In this document: positions 27,605-36,354 of the stretch, in pieces
Layout of the letters: every line of letters starts with the position of its first letter
Position numbering within the stretch: the stretch's first letter is position 1
The notes under the pieces: generated by a model
What the model was told of the DNA's origin: nothing
The model's input: the letters and a program-made list of their open reading frames with translations, nothing else
Databases searched by the model: none
Position numbers and translations under genes: made by a program
Source of the DNA: Pseudomonas sp. SCB32
GTDB taxonomy: Bacteria > Pseudomonadota > Gammaproteobacteria > Pseudomonadales > Pseudomonadaceae
Length of the DNA: 64,000 nucleotides
Direction: 5' to 3'
NCBI RefSeq assembly: GCF_009189165.1
Contig: NZ_CP045118.1
Location: 2,356,001 to 2,420,000, forward strand

Positions 27605-27650
27605 GGCGGACTCCGTGATAAAGAGGCCCGGCAGTGCCGAGCCGAACCCG

Positions 27651-28088
27651 TCAGGCCTGGCTGACGTACATGGTGATCTCGGCGCGGAACACCGGCTTGT
27701 CGCCGACGTAGGCGAGCACCGGCACGCGAATGTCGCCTTCCTGGCTCCAGTCCACCGCGCTGGCGTCGGCCACGGCGCGCACGTCGCCGGTGGCCTTGGC
27801 CAGGTATTCCACCGTCATGCCACGGGGACTCCAGCGGCGGCCCGTGGGGATCGATACGTCGGTCACGGTGCCGGCCACCAGTTCGGCGGCGTTGCACAGG
27901 GCAATGGCGTGCACGGTGCCGATATGGTTCAGCACTTCGCGGCGCTTGGCGAAGGTGACTTCCGCATAGCCTGGGCGCAGTTCGACGAACTGCGGGGCGA
28001 TGGTGGAGAAATACGGGGCGATCTGGCCGATCATGGCGCTGAACTGCGCCGGGCCGGCTTGTTGGTACATCTGCAGCATCTGACTCAT
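27651..28088 (-). CDS. Hotdog-fold thioesterase-like protein (DUF4442)
   Basis: A 145-residue hotdog-fold protein. The pattern EVLNHIGTVHAIALCNAAELVAG is the central helix of the DUF4442/PaaI-like group, and VEYLAKATGDVRAVADAS follows as the main strand pair. Probably an acyl-CoA thioesterase, substrate unknown. It is the first gene of a unit running into the alpha/beta hydrolase. It is divergent from the TetR gene across a 139-bp gap with repeated TTCTAGAA boxes, so it is the likely target of that repressor. Confidence 0.85.
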   Translation of the reverse strand: MSQMLQMYQQAGPAQFSAMIGQIAPYFSTIAPQFVELRPGYAEVTFAKRREVLNHIGTVHAIALCNAAELVAGTVTDVSIPTGRRWSPRGMTVEYLAKATGDVRAVADASAVDWSQEGDIRVPVLAYVGDKPVFRAEITMYVSQA

Positions 28089-28159
28089 GGTGACTCCGCG
28101 AACTGGCTGGAATGAGCAAGCAGGATTGAAGATGGATGCGCGCCCAGGCAGTATACGAA

Positions 28160-28206
28160 GACTAGAAATTAATTCTAGAAGATTATTCTAGAATTTTATT
28201 CGAGAC
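28160..28206. promoter_or_regulatory. Four 8-bp boxes at 13-bp spacing, candidate TetR operator
   Basis: GACTAGAA (28160), TTCTAGAA (28173), TTCTAGAA (28186) and TTCGAGAC (28199) recur exactly every 13 bp with A+T spacers ATTAA, GATTA and TTTTA. The two central boxes are perfect palindromes. It lies in the divergent gap between the hotdog gene and the TetR gene, 22 bp before the TetR start. Confidence 0.65.
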
Positions 28207-28227
28207 GTCGATCTCGACAGGAACCCC

Positions 28228-28806
28228 ATGGCCCGACCCTCCCGCAAAGACGACATCCTCCAGGCCGCACTGGCCTGCTTCAGCGAATCCGGCGTGGACG
28301 CCACTACCATCGAGATGATTCGCGACCGTTCCGGCGCCAGCATCGGCAGTCTCTACCACCATTACGGCAACAAGGAGCGGATCATTGGCGCGCTGTACCT
28401 CACCGGCGTCGGCCAATACGCAGCACTGCTCGACGCCGGATTGGAGGAGGGAATGAGCGCGGAGGCTTGCGTGAAGCTGTTCGTCACCTGCTACGTCGAC
28501 TGGGTGGCAGCCAATCCGGACTGGGCGCGTTTCATCCTGCACAGCCGTGGCCGTGTCGAGGCAGGAGAGGTGGGCGAGGCGTTGCGTGAGGCCAACCGCC
28601 AGCAGGGCCGACGCATTGCCGGAGCGCTCTCTGAACACCGCAAGGCCGGTGCGTTCAAAGAGCTTGCGCCGGAGTTGTTCAATTCGGTGGTGATCGGCCC
28701 GAGCCAGGACTACGCGCGCAACTGGCTGGCCGGGCGGACGAAGGTGGATCTGATCGATTGCCGGGAGCAGTTGGCGCAGATCGCCTGGGAGAGTGTGCGG
28801 GCCTGA
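28228..28806 (+). CDS. TetR/AcrR-family transcriptional regulator
   Basis: A 192-residue repressor-type protein. The N-terminal HTH is clear (ACFSESGVDATTIEMIRD, then SGASIGSLYHHYGNKERI). The C-terminal ligand domain is variable. Divergence from the hotdog/hydrolase genes and the box array between them suggests autoregulation and control of that pair, probably by an acyl compound; this is inference. AGGAA precedes the ATG. Confidence 0.92.
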   Translation: MARPSRKDDILQAALACFSESGVDATTIEMIRDRSGASIGSLYHHYGNKERIIGALYLTGVGQYAALLDAGLEEGMSAEACVKLFVTCYVDWVAANPDWARFILHSRGRVEAGEVGEALREANRQQGRRIAGALSEHRKAGAFKELAPELFNSVVIGPSQDYARNWLAGRTKVDLIDCREQLAQIAWESVRA

Positions 28807-28829
28807 GTGCTGCGCGTACCGTGACCCTG

Positions 28830-28906
28830 CAGGAGCGAGCTTGCTCGCGAACAGAGTTTCCAGCGACACCGAAGTCAGGCTGGTTCGCGAGCAAGCTCGC
28901 TCCTAC
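28830..28906. repeat. REP palindrome, AGGAGCGAGCTTGC family
   Basis: CAGGAGCGAGCTTGCTCGCG (from 28830) and CGCGAGCAAGCTCGCTCCTA (from 28886) form a long hairpin. The same sequence occurs at 50564-50631. Confidence 0.85.
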
Positions 28907-28928
28907 GAAGATCAAACGCGCAGAAATG

Positions 28929-28954
28929 AAAAAGCCCCGCATTGCGGGGCTTTT
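28929..28954. terminator. Bidirectional terminator between tetR and the cysI operon
   Basis: AAAAAGCCCCGC (28929-28940) pairs with GCGGGGCTTTT (28944-28954) around a 3-nt loop. Confidence 0.92.
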
Positions 28955-28968
28955 CCTTGTTGGCCGGA

Positions 28969-29472
28969 TCAGGCGAGCTGACGGCGCCGGAACAGCGGTT
29001 GCGGCTGGGTCACTGAGGTCTGGTAGACCTCGGAGAAGTCTTCCAGGCTCGCCAGCGCGTCGTGCGGATCACGGTCGGCGCGGATGGCGTAGGCGTCGAA
29101 GCCGCAGCTCTGCATGAAGAACAGTTGGTCGCGCAGCACGTCGCCGATGGCGCGCACTTCGCCCTTGTAGCCGAAGCGCTCGCGCAGCAGGCGCGCGGTG
29201 CTGAAGCCGCGGCCGTCAGTGAAGGCAGGGAAGTTCACGGCGATGACCTTGAACTTGTCCAGGTCTTCGGCGATGGCTTCGGGCTCTTCGTCCGCGTCCA
29301 GCCAGACGCCCAGGCCGCCGTCACGGCCGCGCAGGGCAGGGCCGTGTTCCAGCCACAGGTTCAGCGGGATGATCACGTCGTCGCAGTTGGGCACGGTCTC
29401 GAGGGTCGCGTCCTTGGGCAGCAGGTGCCAGCGGTCGTCGACGACCTCGCGGTTCTTAATGATTCGCTGCAT
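28969..29472 (-). CDS. DUF934 protein, sulfite-reductase-associated
   Basis: A 167-residue protein of the DUF934 family (IPLNLWLEHGPALRGRDGGLGVWLDADEEPE, then VNFPAFTDGRGFSTARLLRERFGY). The family is almost always encoded beside cysI and is thought to help sulfite reduction, perhaps as an electron-transfer or assembly partner. The gene overlaps the 3' end of cysI by 17 nt and its AAGGAG site lies inside cysI, so the two are translated together. PA1837 in PAO1, from memory. Confidence 0.92.
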   Translation of the reverse strand: MQRIIKNREVVDDRWHLLPKDATLETVPNCDDVIIPLNLWLEHGPALRGRDGGLGVWLDADEEPEAIAEDLDKFKVIAVNFPAFTDGRGFSTARLLRERFGYKGEVRAIGDVLRDQLFFMQSCGFDAYAIRADRDPHDALASLEDFSEVYQTSVTQPQPLFRRRQLA

Positions 29473-31114
29473 ATACGCGCTCCTTGAAGGGATCGATGCC
29501 GATGCGACGGTAGGTATCGAGGAAACGTTCCTCTTCGGTGCGCTGTTCCACGTAGACGTTGATGATCTTCTCGATCACGTCGGCCATCTGGTCCTGGGCG
29601 AAGGATGGGCCGAGGATCTGCGCAAGGCTCGCCTCACGGCTGGCGCTGCCGCCGAGGGAGACCTGGTAGAACTCCTCGCCCTTCTTGTCCACGCCGAGGA
29701 TGCCGATGTGGCCCACGTGGTGGTGGCCGCAGGCGTTCATGCAGCCGGAGATGTTCAGGTCGAGGTCGCCGATGTCGAACAGGTAGTCCAGGTCATCGAA
29801 GCGACGCTGGATGGCTTCGGCCACCGGCAGCGACTTGGCGTTGGCCAGGGAGCAGAAGTCACCGCCCGGGCAGCAGATGAGGTCGGTCAGCAGGCCCACG
29901 TTCGGGGTCGCGAAACCGTTCTCGCGCAGTTCGCCCCAGAGGGTGAACAGCTGCGCCTGCTCGACGTCGGCGAGGATGATGTTCTGGTTATGGCTGTTGC
30001 GCACTTCGCCGAAGCTGTAGCGGTCGGCGAGGTCGGCGACCACGTCCAGCTGCTTGTCGGTGATGTCGCCAGGCGCCACGCCGGTGGGCTTGAGCGACAG
30101 GGTCACGGCGACGTAGCCGGGCTTCTTGTGGGCGAAGGTGTTGCGGGTGCGCCAGCGGGCGAAGCCGGGGTTCTCGGCATCCAGCTGGGCGAGGGCCGCG
30201 TCCTGGTCTTCCAGGGCCTGGTAGGCCGGGTCGACGAAGTGGGCGGCCACGCGCTGCAGTTCGGCGTCGGTCAGGGTGCTCGGGCCGTCCTTCAGGTTCG
30301 CCCATTCGGCGTCGACCTTCTGGGCGAAGACTTCCGGAGTCAGTGCCTTGACCAGAATCTTGATGCGCGCCTTGTACTTGTTGTCCCGACGGCCATAGCG
30401 GTTGTACACGCGCAGGATGGCGTCCAGGTAGGACAGCAGGTGCTGCCAGGGCAGGAATGAATGGATGAAGCTGCCGACGATCGGGGTACGGCCCAGGCCG
30501 CCGCCGACGGAGACGCGGAAGCCCAGCTCGCCGGCTTCGTTCTTCACCGCTTCCAGGCCGATGTCGTGCACCTCGATGGCGGCGCGGTCGCTCACGGCAC
30601 CGTTGACGGCGATCTTGAACTTGCGCGGCAGGTGGGCGAATTCGGGGTGGAAGGTCGACCACTGGCGGATGATCTCGCACCAGGGGCGCGGGTCCACGAG
30701 TTCGTCACGGGCGACGCCGGCGAACTGGTCGGTGGTGGTGTTGCGGATGCAGTTGCCGCTGGTCTGGATCGCGTGCATCTGCACGGTGGCCAGCTCCGCC
30801 AGGATTTCCGGCACGTCTTCCAGTTCCGGCCAGTTGTACTGGACGTTCTGGCGAGTACTGATGTGTGCGTAGCCCTTGTCGTAGTCGCGGGCGATCTGCG
30901 CCAGCTTGCGAACCTGCCGGGAGGACAGCAGGCCGTAAGGCACGGCCACTCGCAGCATGGGTGCGTAGCGCTGGATGTACAGGCCATTCTGCAGACGCAG
31001 CGGGCGGAATTCCTCGCCGGTCAGTTCACCTGCCAGGTAACGGCGGGTCTGATCGCGGAACTGCTTGACGCGATCTTCTACGATCCTTTGATCGTATTCG
31101 TCATATACGTACAT
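29456..31114 (-). CDS. cysI: Assimilatory sulfite reductase hemoprotein (nitrite/sulfite reductase family)
   Basis: A 552-residue siroheme/[4Fe-4S] enzyme that reduces sulfite to sulfide for cysteine synthesis. Two ferredoxin-like halves are visible, and the cluster Cys ligands lie in LICCPGGDFCSLANAK and ISGCMNACGHHHVGHIG. SGNCIRNTTTDQFAG is the siroheme-binding segment. The start MYVYDEYDQRIVEDRV is the Pseudomonas form. The 250 nt upstream (to 31364) hold an AT-rich patch at 31217-31262 that is the likely promoter; CysB control is expected but not shown. DUF934 follows in the same operon. Confidence 0.95.
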   Translation of the reverse strand: MYVYDEYDQRIVEDRVKQFRDQTRRYLAGELTGEEFRPLRLQNGLYIQRYAPMLRVAVPYGLLSSRQVRKLAQIARDYDKGYAHISTRQNVQYNWPELEDVPEILAELATVQMHAIQTSGNCIRNTTTDQFAGVARDELVDPRPWCEIIRQWSTFHPEFAHLPRKFKIAVNGAVSDRAAIEVHDIGLEAVKNEAGELGFRVSVGGGLGRTPIVGSFIHSFLPWQHLLSYLDAILRVYNRYGRRDNKYKARIKILVKALTPEVFAQKVDAEWANLKDGPSTLTDAELQRVAAHFVDPAYQALEDQDAALAQLDAENPGFARWRTRNTFAHKKPGYVAVTLSLKPTGVAPGDITDKQLDVVADLADRYSFGEVRNSHNQNIILADVEQAQLFTLWGELRENGFATPNVGLLTDLICCPGGDFCSLANAKSLPVAEAIQRRFDDLDYLFDIGDLDLNISGCMNACGHHHVGHIGILGVDKKGEEFYQVSLGGSASREASLAQILGPSFAQDQMADVIEKIINVYVEQRTEEERFLDTYRRIGIDPFKERVYAANH

Positions 31115-31364
31115 GAATCATCCTGCTGTCAGGCTATAGCGCTCAGGCGTACTGCGTATCCCAGCGCGCACGGCAACGCGCTCCACGCGGAGTGGGGCGC
31201 ACGATACCAGTTAGGGAATATGCGTAAAAGTGATGTTTGAGTATATGGCGAGAACTTTTGGATCTATGCCGCGCCGGGCCTGAAACTCAGGCCGGCCGGC
31301 GGCTTGCACGGGGGCGATACCGTCATGCTGCGTCGGGATTTTTCACCCGCGCGCAAGCATTGAA

Positions 31365-31859
31365 TCAGACCTCGCGGCCGTGGGCGGCGTCGCGCAGTTG
31401 CGAGGTGTCGACGCGTACGAAGATCGAGTCACCGACGCAGGTCAGCACATCGCCGGCGTAGACCTCGCAGATGATCCTGCTCTTGCGCCCGACCTCACCC
31501 GCTACGTGCGCCTTCAGGGTCAGCGGCACTCCCATCGGCGTCGGCTTGATGTACTTGATGCCCAAGTTCCCGGTCACGCAGTCGATACGCGGCAGGCTTC
31601 CCGGCTCGCGCCCCTCGGCGCGGTAGTGGTAGGCCATGGCGGTCCAGTTCGAGTGGCAATCCACCAGCATGGCGATCAGACCACCGTAGACCAGTTCCGG
31701 CCAGCCGCAGTACCTGGCGTCGGGCAGGTGCTCGGCGACGACGTGGATGCCATCCTCGTGCCAATGGCTCTTGACGTGCAGTCCGTGCGGGTTGCTGCCG
31801 CCGCAGCCATAGCAGACGCCTTCCGGCGCGACGGTGTCTTGCAGTGAATCCAGGTGCAT
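31365..31859 (-). CDS. PaaI-family hotdog thioesterase with N-terminal Cys motif
   Basis: A 164-residue hotdog-fold protein. After the N-terminal CYGCGGSNPHGLHVKSHW segment, the helix ELVYGGLIAMLVDCHSNWTAMA and strands RIDCVTGNLGIKYIKPTPMG match PaaI-type acyl-CoA thioesterases. The two close Cys at the N-terminus recall a zinc-knuckle seen in a subset of this family. AGGAAGG precedes the ATG. Divergent from the tiny membrane protein at 32016. Confidence 0.87.
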   Translation of the reverse strand: MHLDSLQDTVAPEGVCYGCGGSNPHGLHVKSHWHEDGIHVVAEHLPDARYCGWPELVYGGLIAMLVDCHSNWTAMAYHYRAEGREPGSLPRIDCVTGNLGIKYIKPTPMGVPLTLKAHVAGEVGRKSRIICEVYAGDVLTCVGDSIFVRVDTSQLRDAAHGREV

Positions 31860-32015
31860 GGCCCTTCCTGATGTATTTTCGCTTGTTCTTGTCGAAGACG
31901 CAGCCTAACGGCTTTGGCGGCATCGCGGAAAGGGGCGGTTCCTTGAGGGGTGGACGGAGCTGGTCTTAACTCTCGTGTGTGGTCCTTCAGCCAATAACGA
32001 GAACAAGGGGGAAGC

Positions 32016-32126
32016 ATGAGCGAAGAGTCCAGCAATGATCGCGACAGCGTCGTCGATGCGCGTGCCGCGTTCGTCCTGATCCTGCTGGTGGTTGCCACGG
32101 CGGTGTACTGGGTCAGCCATCAGTGA
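32016..32126 (+). CDS. Tiny single-helix membrane protein (36 residues)
   Basis: The ATG at 32016 has AAGGGGGAAGC directly upstream. The frame encodes 36 residues: a polar, acidic N-terminus (MSEESSNDRDSVVDAR), one membrane helix (AFVLILLVVATAVYW) and VSHQ. Composition (charged start, single 15-20-residue hydrophobic helix, near-perfect ribosome-binding site) supports a real gene. Function is unknown. It lies in front of the convergent DUF2970 gene, whose product is also a small membrane protein. I recall small hypothetical genes at this place before metH in PAO1. Confidence 0.7.
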   Translation: MSEESSNDRDSVVDARAAFVLILLVVATAVYWVSHQ

Positions 32127-32187
32127 CGGCAATGCCGGCGGGTCGCTCTGCGGCCCGTCCGGCGCCTTGCCTTTCCAACCCGCCTTG

Positions 32188-32403
32188 CTAGAGTCCGGCG
32201 AAGTGCAGCACCACTCGCACCAGGGCGTAGAGCAGCAGCACGAAGACCAGCGTGAACAGGATGCCCATGGCGATGAAGTGGCTGGGCTTGCCCTGGCTGA
32301 AGTCACGTGCGCGGTTTTTCCCGCTCTGCACGCCGAAGGCGGCGGCCAGCACGCTGTGCAGCATCTGCCAGAAGGTTGGTGGCTTGTTCTGTTGATCGTC
32401 CAT
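32188..32403 (-). CDS. DUF2970 small membrane protein
   Basis: A 71-residue protein of the DUF2970 family. A cytosolic start with FWQMLHSVLAAAFGVQSGKNRARDF, the family signature, is followed by one C-terminal membrane helix (FIAMGILFTLVFVLLLYALVRVVL). The ATG at 32403 is preceded by AGGAGG at 9 nt. Function unknown. The next gene upstream on this strand, a MATE transporter, ends 47 nt before. Confidence 0.88.
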   Translation of the reverse strand: MDDQQNKPPTFWQMLHSVLAAAFGVQSGKNRARDFSQGKPSHFIAMGILFTLVFVLLLYALVRVVLHFAGL

Positions 32404-32450
32404 CGTTCGCACCTCCTATGCTTTGAGACTAGCTCTTGGAAACATAGCCG

Positions 32451-33776
32451 CTAGAGTTCGATCTGGGTCCACTCGCGCTTCTGCCACATCATCGCGAAGA
32501 TCACCGAGGCCAGTCCGCGCTGGAGAATCTGCATGCTCCAGATCGCCAACAGGCCGCCACCGAGGACCGGCCCCACCAGGTAGGCCAGCGGCAGGAAGAA
32601 CAGCCACTGGTTACCCAGGCTGACCGCCATCACCGTGCGGGTGGCGCCGGCGCCCAGCAGGGCCTGGGTGAGCACCAGGGCGGTGGCATCGATCACCATG
32701 CCCAGTCCGGTGAGGGTCAGCGGCAGGCGGCCCAGTTCGATCAGCACAGGGTCGCTGACGAACAGTCGCAGGATGGCTTCTGGGAACAGCCAGAACGGTG
32801 AGCCCAGCAGCGCCAGGCCGCAGGCAGCGACCTTCACCACGTCCCATCCCCAGCGGTGTGCGCTGTCGAAGTCGCGCTCGCCCATGCTCTGGCTGACCAG
32901 CGTTGTGGCTGCCATGCCCAGCCCGATGCCGGGCAGGATCAGGAACAGCGCCAGGTTGATCAGTACGTGGGCCACCGCCAGTTCGGGGGTGCCGACCTGC
33001 GCGATGATCCAGAACAGCAGGGTGATGCCGGCGGCGAAAAAGAATTGCTGCAGCGAGTTGGGCAGCGACAGGCGCAGCATCACGCGGATATCGCGTTCGC
33101 TCGGCAGGCGCGGGCGCAAGCCCAGGGCGCGGGCGTCGCGCCAGGTAATCCAGGCATAGATCAGGGACCCCAGGTAGAGCGCCAGGGTGGTGCCCAGTCC
33201 GCTGCCCACGGCACCCATGCGCGGCAGGCCGAACAAGCCGTGGATCAGGCTGTAGCTGATCGCCGCATTGGCCAGGTGCATCACCACCAGTGTGCGCATG
33301 TACATGCCCGAGCGGCGTGTGCCGTTCCAGTAGCCACGGAAGGAGAAGTTCAGCCCCACCGCCAGCACCGACAGCGCGCGCCATTCGAAGTAGGGAATGC
33401 CGACAGCCAATACGTCGGAATCGCTGGACAGGGCGCGGACGATGGGCTCGGCGAACAACAGGCAGACAAGTGTGATCGGCAGCGACAGGCCCAGTGCCAC
33501 CAGCAGGCCACAGTTGAGCGGGGCGGCCTGGTCCTCCGTGCGGCCTTCGCCTCTTCGCCGCGCCACCAGCGCCTGAACGCCAGCGCCGAGGCCCATGACC
33601 AGGGAGATCGCAACGAAATTCGCGTAGCTGCCGATGCCGACACCGGCCAGGGACTTTTCACCCAGATGGCCGACCATCGCGGCATCCACCAGGTTGAGCA
33701 GGCTCTGGCTGAGCATTCCACCGATGATCGGCAGGCCCAGACTGAGAATGTTCTGGAGGCGCTGGCGCTCTAGCAT
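32451..33776 (-). CDS. MATE-family multidrug/Na+ efflux transporter
   Basis: A 441-residue, 12-helix transporter of the MATE family (NorM/DinF group). GLPIIGGMLSQSLLNLVDAAMVGHLG is the helix-1 signature, and the second half starts with RLSLPNSLQQFFFAAGITLLFW, the internal repeat. It probably exports cationic compounds in exchange for Na+ or H+. The ATG at 33776 has AAGGA upstream; the frame is open to 33827. Confidence 0.92.
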   Translation of the reverse strand: MLERQRLQNILSLGLPIIGGMLSQSLLNLVDAAMVGHLGEKSLAGVGIGSYANFVAISLVMGLGAGVQALVARRRGEGRTEDQAAPLNCGLLVALGLSLPITLVCLLFAEPIVRALSSDSDVLAVGIPYFEWRALSVLAVGLNFSFRGYWNGTRRSGMYMRTLVVMHLANAAISYSLIHGLFGLPRMGAVGSGLGTTLALYLGSLIYAWITWRDARALGLRPRLPSERDIRVMLRLSLPNSLQQFFFAAGITLLFWIIAQVGTPELAVAHVLINLALFLILPGIGLGMAATTLVSQSMGERDFDSAHRWGWDVVKVAACGLALLGSPFWLFPEAILRLFVSDPVLIELGRLPLTLTGLGMVIDATALVLTQALLGAGATRTVMAVSLGNQWLFFLPLAYLVGPVLGGGLLAIWSMQILQRGLASVIFAMMWQKREWTQIEL

Positions 33777-33887
33777 GGCGTCCTTGGAGGCAGTGTGCTT
33801 CCGGCCTGTTGTGGAAGTCGAGCGCACCCATGCCGGTAGGGTGCACTGAGCGAAAGCCTAGCGTAACCCTGCTGCCCCCGCCGCGTT

Positions 33888-35249
33888 TCAGGCCAGCAAT
33901 AGCTCCGCGAGGCGGGCGGCGTGCACACGCAGCTCCGGCACCGCCGTGGCCTCCCAATGGCTGGCGCGCAGCATCGGGCTAAGCAGGTAGAGGTGAGGAT
34001 TGACTGCGCCCTGGGCATCCAGCAGGTGGAAGCCGGCGTCGGTATCCAGGCCCAGGCCTTGTTTGTCCTGGCGAATCACGCCTTGTTCGAGCAGGCCGCG
34101 CAGCAGTGGCTCGTCGACCGTGCGCAGGTTGGTGCTGGGGCCAGTGCAATTGATCAGGAAGTCGAAGCGCTCCACTACTGTCTCCGAGGCACCCCGGCGG
34201 CGCACGTCCAGCTCGATTCCGCCCTGGCTGGACCGTGCGGCCAGCACGCGGCCAGCTTGTACACGCAGCTGCCCGGTGGCGCACAGCTTGTTGATGCGTT
34301 GTGCCACCGGTGGCGCGGCGCGGTGACGGTGCACATCCCAATAGGGTTGCAGGTGGCGCAGGAAACGCCCGCGATCGACCTCGTCGAGACCTTGCCAGAG
34401 CTGCGGCGTCACCGGGCGTAATGCAGCGATCACATCCCGCCAGTCGTGGCCGTCCTGCGCAGCCTGGTGGATCAGTGCGCGCAAGCTGCTCAGGCGCTGG
34501 GTCAGGCGCATATCGTGGAGGAAGTCTTCGGGCAGCTTCGGCAGCACCGGGTGATGGGCGTTATCGCGGTGCGCCTGGGGTAGAAGGGCACGGCGAGACA
34601 GCGCCAGTAATGCTCCCCGGTGCCCCTGGTCCTGTAGCGCCAGGGCCATGTCATACATGGTCAGGCCGGTGCCCAGCAGCAGCACGCTGGCGTCGGTTGG
34701 AATCGCCTCAAGCGCGCCTGCGGTCCATGGGTCGCGCAAATAGCGCGGGTCCTGCTCCAGGGGCGTGAGTGGCCCGGGAGTGGCTGGCGCGAAGTTGCCG
34801 GTAGCGATGACGACCTTGTAGCTGTCCAGCGTCTGGCCGTCGTCCAGCATCAAGCGCAGGTGGTCGCCCTGGTCGGTCAGTTCCACGACCTGCTGGCACA
34901 AGCTACTGAAACGCACACCGGGCGCGGCTTCGGCGATGGCGCGGCCAAGGCGATCCTGCAGGTAGTCGCCATAGAAGCGTCGGGGCAGGAAATCGCCAGG
35001 GCGTGCATCGGGCATCTGCTGGCGGGCGAATTCGAGGAAGTCGGAAGGCCGGTCGGGGAACAGGCTCATCCGTTCGGCCGGCACGTTGAGGATGTGGCTG
35101 GCGGAATGGGTGCCGTACGCCAGACCGCGAGCCAGGCGGCCCGAGCGGTTAATCAGGCTGAGGCGCAGCGGTCCGTTGGCATTGCGCAGCAACTGGATGG
35201 CCAGTACCGTGCCGCAGAATCCGCTTCCAATGATGGCGATATGTTCCAT
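33888..35249 (-). CDS. FAD/NAD(P)-binding protein (COG4529/YdhS type)
   Basis: A 453-residue flavoprotein of the NAD_binding_9 family. The dinucleotide loop IAIIGSGFCGTVLAIQLL is at the N-terminus, and SHILNVPAERMSLFPDRPSDF is the family signature. A second GxGxT motif (VLLLGTGLTMYD) marks the NAD(P) domain, and FLINCTGPSTNL is near the end. The redox substrate is not known; some members act near hydroxamate or sulfur metabolism. The MEHIAIIG start at 35249 fits the fold; the frame extends to 35306. Confidence 0.87.
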   Translation of the reverse strand: MEHIAIIGSGFCGTVLAIQLLRNANGPLRLSLINRSGRLARGLAYGTHSASHILNVPAERMSLFPDRPSDFLEFARQQMPDARPGDFLPRRFYGDYLQDRLGRAIAEAAPGVRFSSLCQQVVELTDQGDHLRLMLDDGQTLDSYKVVIATGNFAPATPGPLTPLEQDPRYLRDPWTAGALEAIPTDASVLLLGTGLTMYDMALALQDQGHRGALLALSRRALLPQAHRDNAHHPVLPKLPEDFLHDMRLTQRLSSLRALIHQAAQDGHDWRDVIAALRPVTPQLWQGLDEVDRGRFLRHLQPYWDVHRHRAAPPVAQRINKLCATGQLRVQAGRVLAARSSQGGIELDVRRRGASETVVERFDFLINCTGPSTNLRTVDEPLLRGLLEQGVIRQDKQGLGLDTDAGFHLLDAQGAVNPHLYLLSPMLRASHWEATAVPELRVHAARLAELLLA

Positions 35250-35372
35250 GCAACCCGCTCCATATTCAAACCCGCGCAGGGTCGCAGAGGTGGGGCGCGA
35301 TGACAACCGTGACGAAACGACGCGATGGGCTGCGTCCGGCGATGCAGGGGCAATCGCCGGACACGTTGAGGT

Positions 35373-35723
35373 TTACTCGAACAGCCCGTGCCAGCAGTCG
35401 CTCAGCTCGCCCAGTTCGAAGGACTTGCACCAGGACTGCTTTTCCAGCCACAGGCGGGTGGTTTCGCGGTCGGCGTCGGTCAGGCTGCCGACGGCATTCA
35501 GGCACAGGTAGCCGGTGAACTCGCCGTCTTCGGTGGCGCCGCCGACGAAGACCCAGCCCTCGGACTCGACGAAGGCGATCCACTCATCGAGCACGTCGTC
35601 CAGTTCGCCGGTGTAATTCACTTCCAGGCTGAAACCGAACTCCTGGAACTCGCCCAGGCGCAGCTTCTTCTGCAGGCGGCGCTTGCGCGGTTTGGCCATC
35701 TGTTCGGGGGTGAGGTATTTCAT
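35373..35723 (-). CDS. yggL: YggL-family ribosome-associated protein (DUF469)
   Basis: A 116-residue protein of the YggL family (RKRRLQKKLRLGEFQEFGFSLEV at the start, then WIAFVESEGWVFVGGATEDGEFTGYL). E. coli YggL binds the 50S subunit. The family body starts at MAKPRKRRL (35699); the frame's ATG at 35723 adds eight residues and has a weak GAGAGAA upstream, while the internal ATG has no site, so I keep the longer form. Monocistronic in appearance. Confidence 0.9.
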   Translation of the reverse strand: MKYLTPEQMAKPRKRRLQKKLRLGEFQEFGFSLEVNYTGELDDVLDEWIAFVESEGWVFVGGATEDGEFTGYLCLNAVGSLTDADRETTRLWLEKQSWCKSFELGELSDCWHGLFE

Positions 35724-35766
35724 CTGTCGTTCTCTCGTCAGGGTAAGTCCGGCAGGTGGCCGGGCT

Positions 35767-36204
35767 TCAGTCCATGGTGTCCTGGGTGATCCGCACGTCG
35801 GCGAACCACAGCGTTCGCCAACGCGCCATGCGCTCTTGTAGAGGCAGCAGGCGTGGTGAGGCGGGCTGCGGTGCTCCCAGGGTGGCGGGATTATCCAGTA
35901 TCTGGGCGTTCAGTGCAGCGTAGGTTCGGCCATTGTCTTCCCACAACGCGGCGACCAATACGCCACAGTGGCGGCAGAGCAGGAAGTCCACGGTGCCGCT
36001 GCCCTGGTGGTAGCGCAGCGCGTTCGCCGCCGAGCGGCACTGGATGGAAAGTTTTCCCTGGGCGTCGGAAATGTAGGCCGCGCCGTGCTTGCGGCAGAAA
36101 TCGCAGTCGCAGGCACGTGGTGTGAACTGGTCAGGTTTTCGACTGAGTTCGGCCTGAACGGAAATGTTCGCGCAGTGGCAGTGCCCTTGGATGAGGTTCG
36201 TCAT
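35767..36204 (-). CDS. GFA/CENP-V family glutathione-dependent aldehyde-activating enzyme homologue
   Basis: A 145-residue zinc protein. HCHCANISV, CDCDFCRKHGAAYISD and LCRHCG are the Cys ligands of the GFA fold. Members bind glutathione adducts of formaldehyde, but many have unknown function. CAGGAGC precedes the ATG at 36204; the frame is open to 36321. It marks the right end of ordinary sequence before the lower-GC accessory block. Confidence 0.87.
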   Translation of the reverse strand: MTNLIQGHCHCANISVQAELSRKPDQFTPRACDCDFCRKHGAAYISDAQGKLSIQCRSAANALRYHQGSGTVDFLLCRHCGVLVAALWEDNGRTYAALNAQILDNPATLGAPQPASPRLLPLQERMARWRTLWFADVRITQDTMD

Positions 36205-36354
36205 GCTGCCGGCTCCTGAGTTTGCGTCTCGGAGGGTGCAGTCCCTTGCCGTATGGAGCAAGCCTGATCGTGGCTTATGGGGTGAGGCGCCAGGCCTGAA
36301 CGAGCTGCAACGAAAAGGCACCCGGAGGTGCCTTCTCGATTCGCCCGTCGGACA

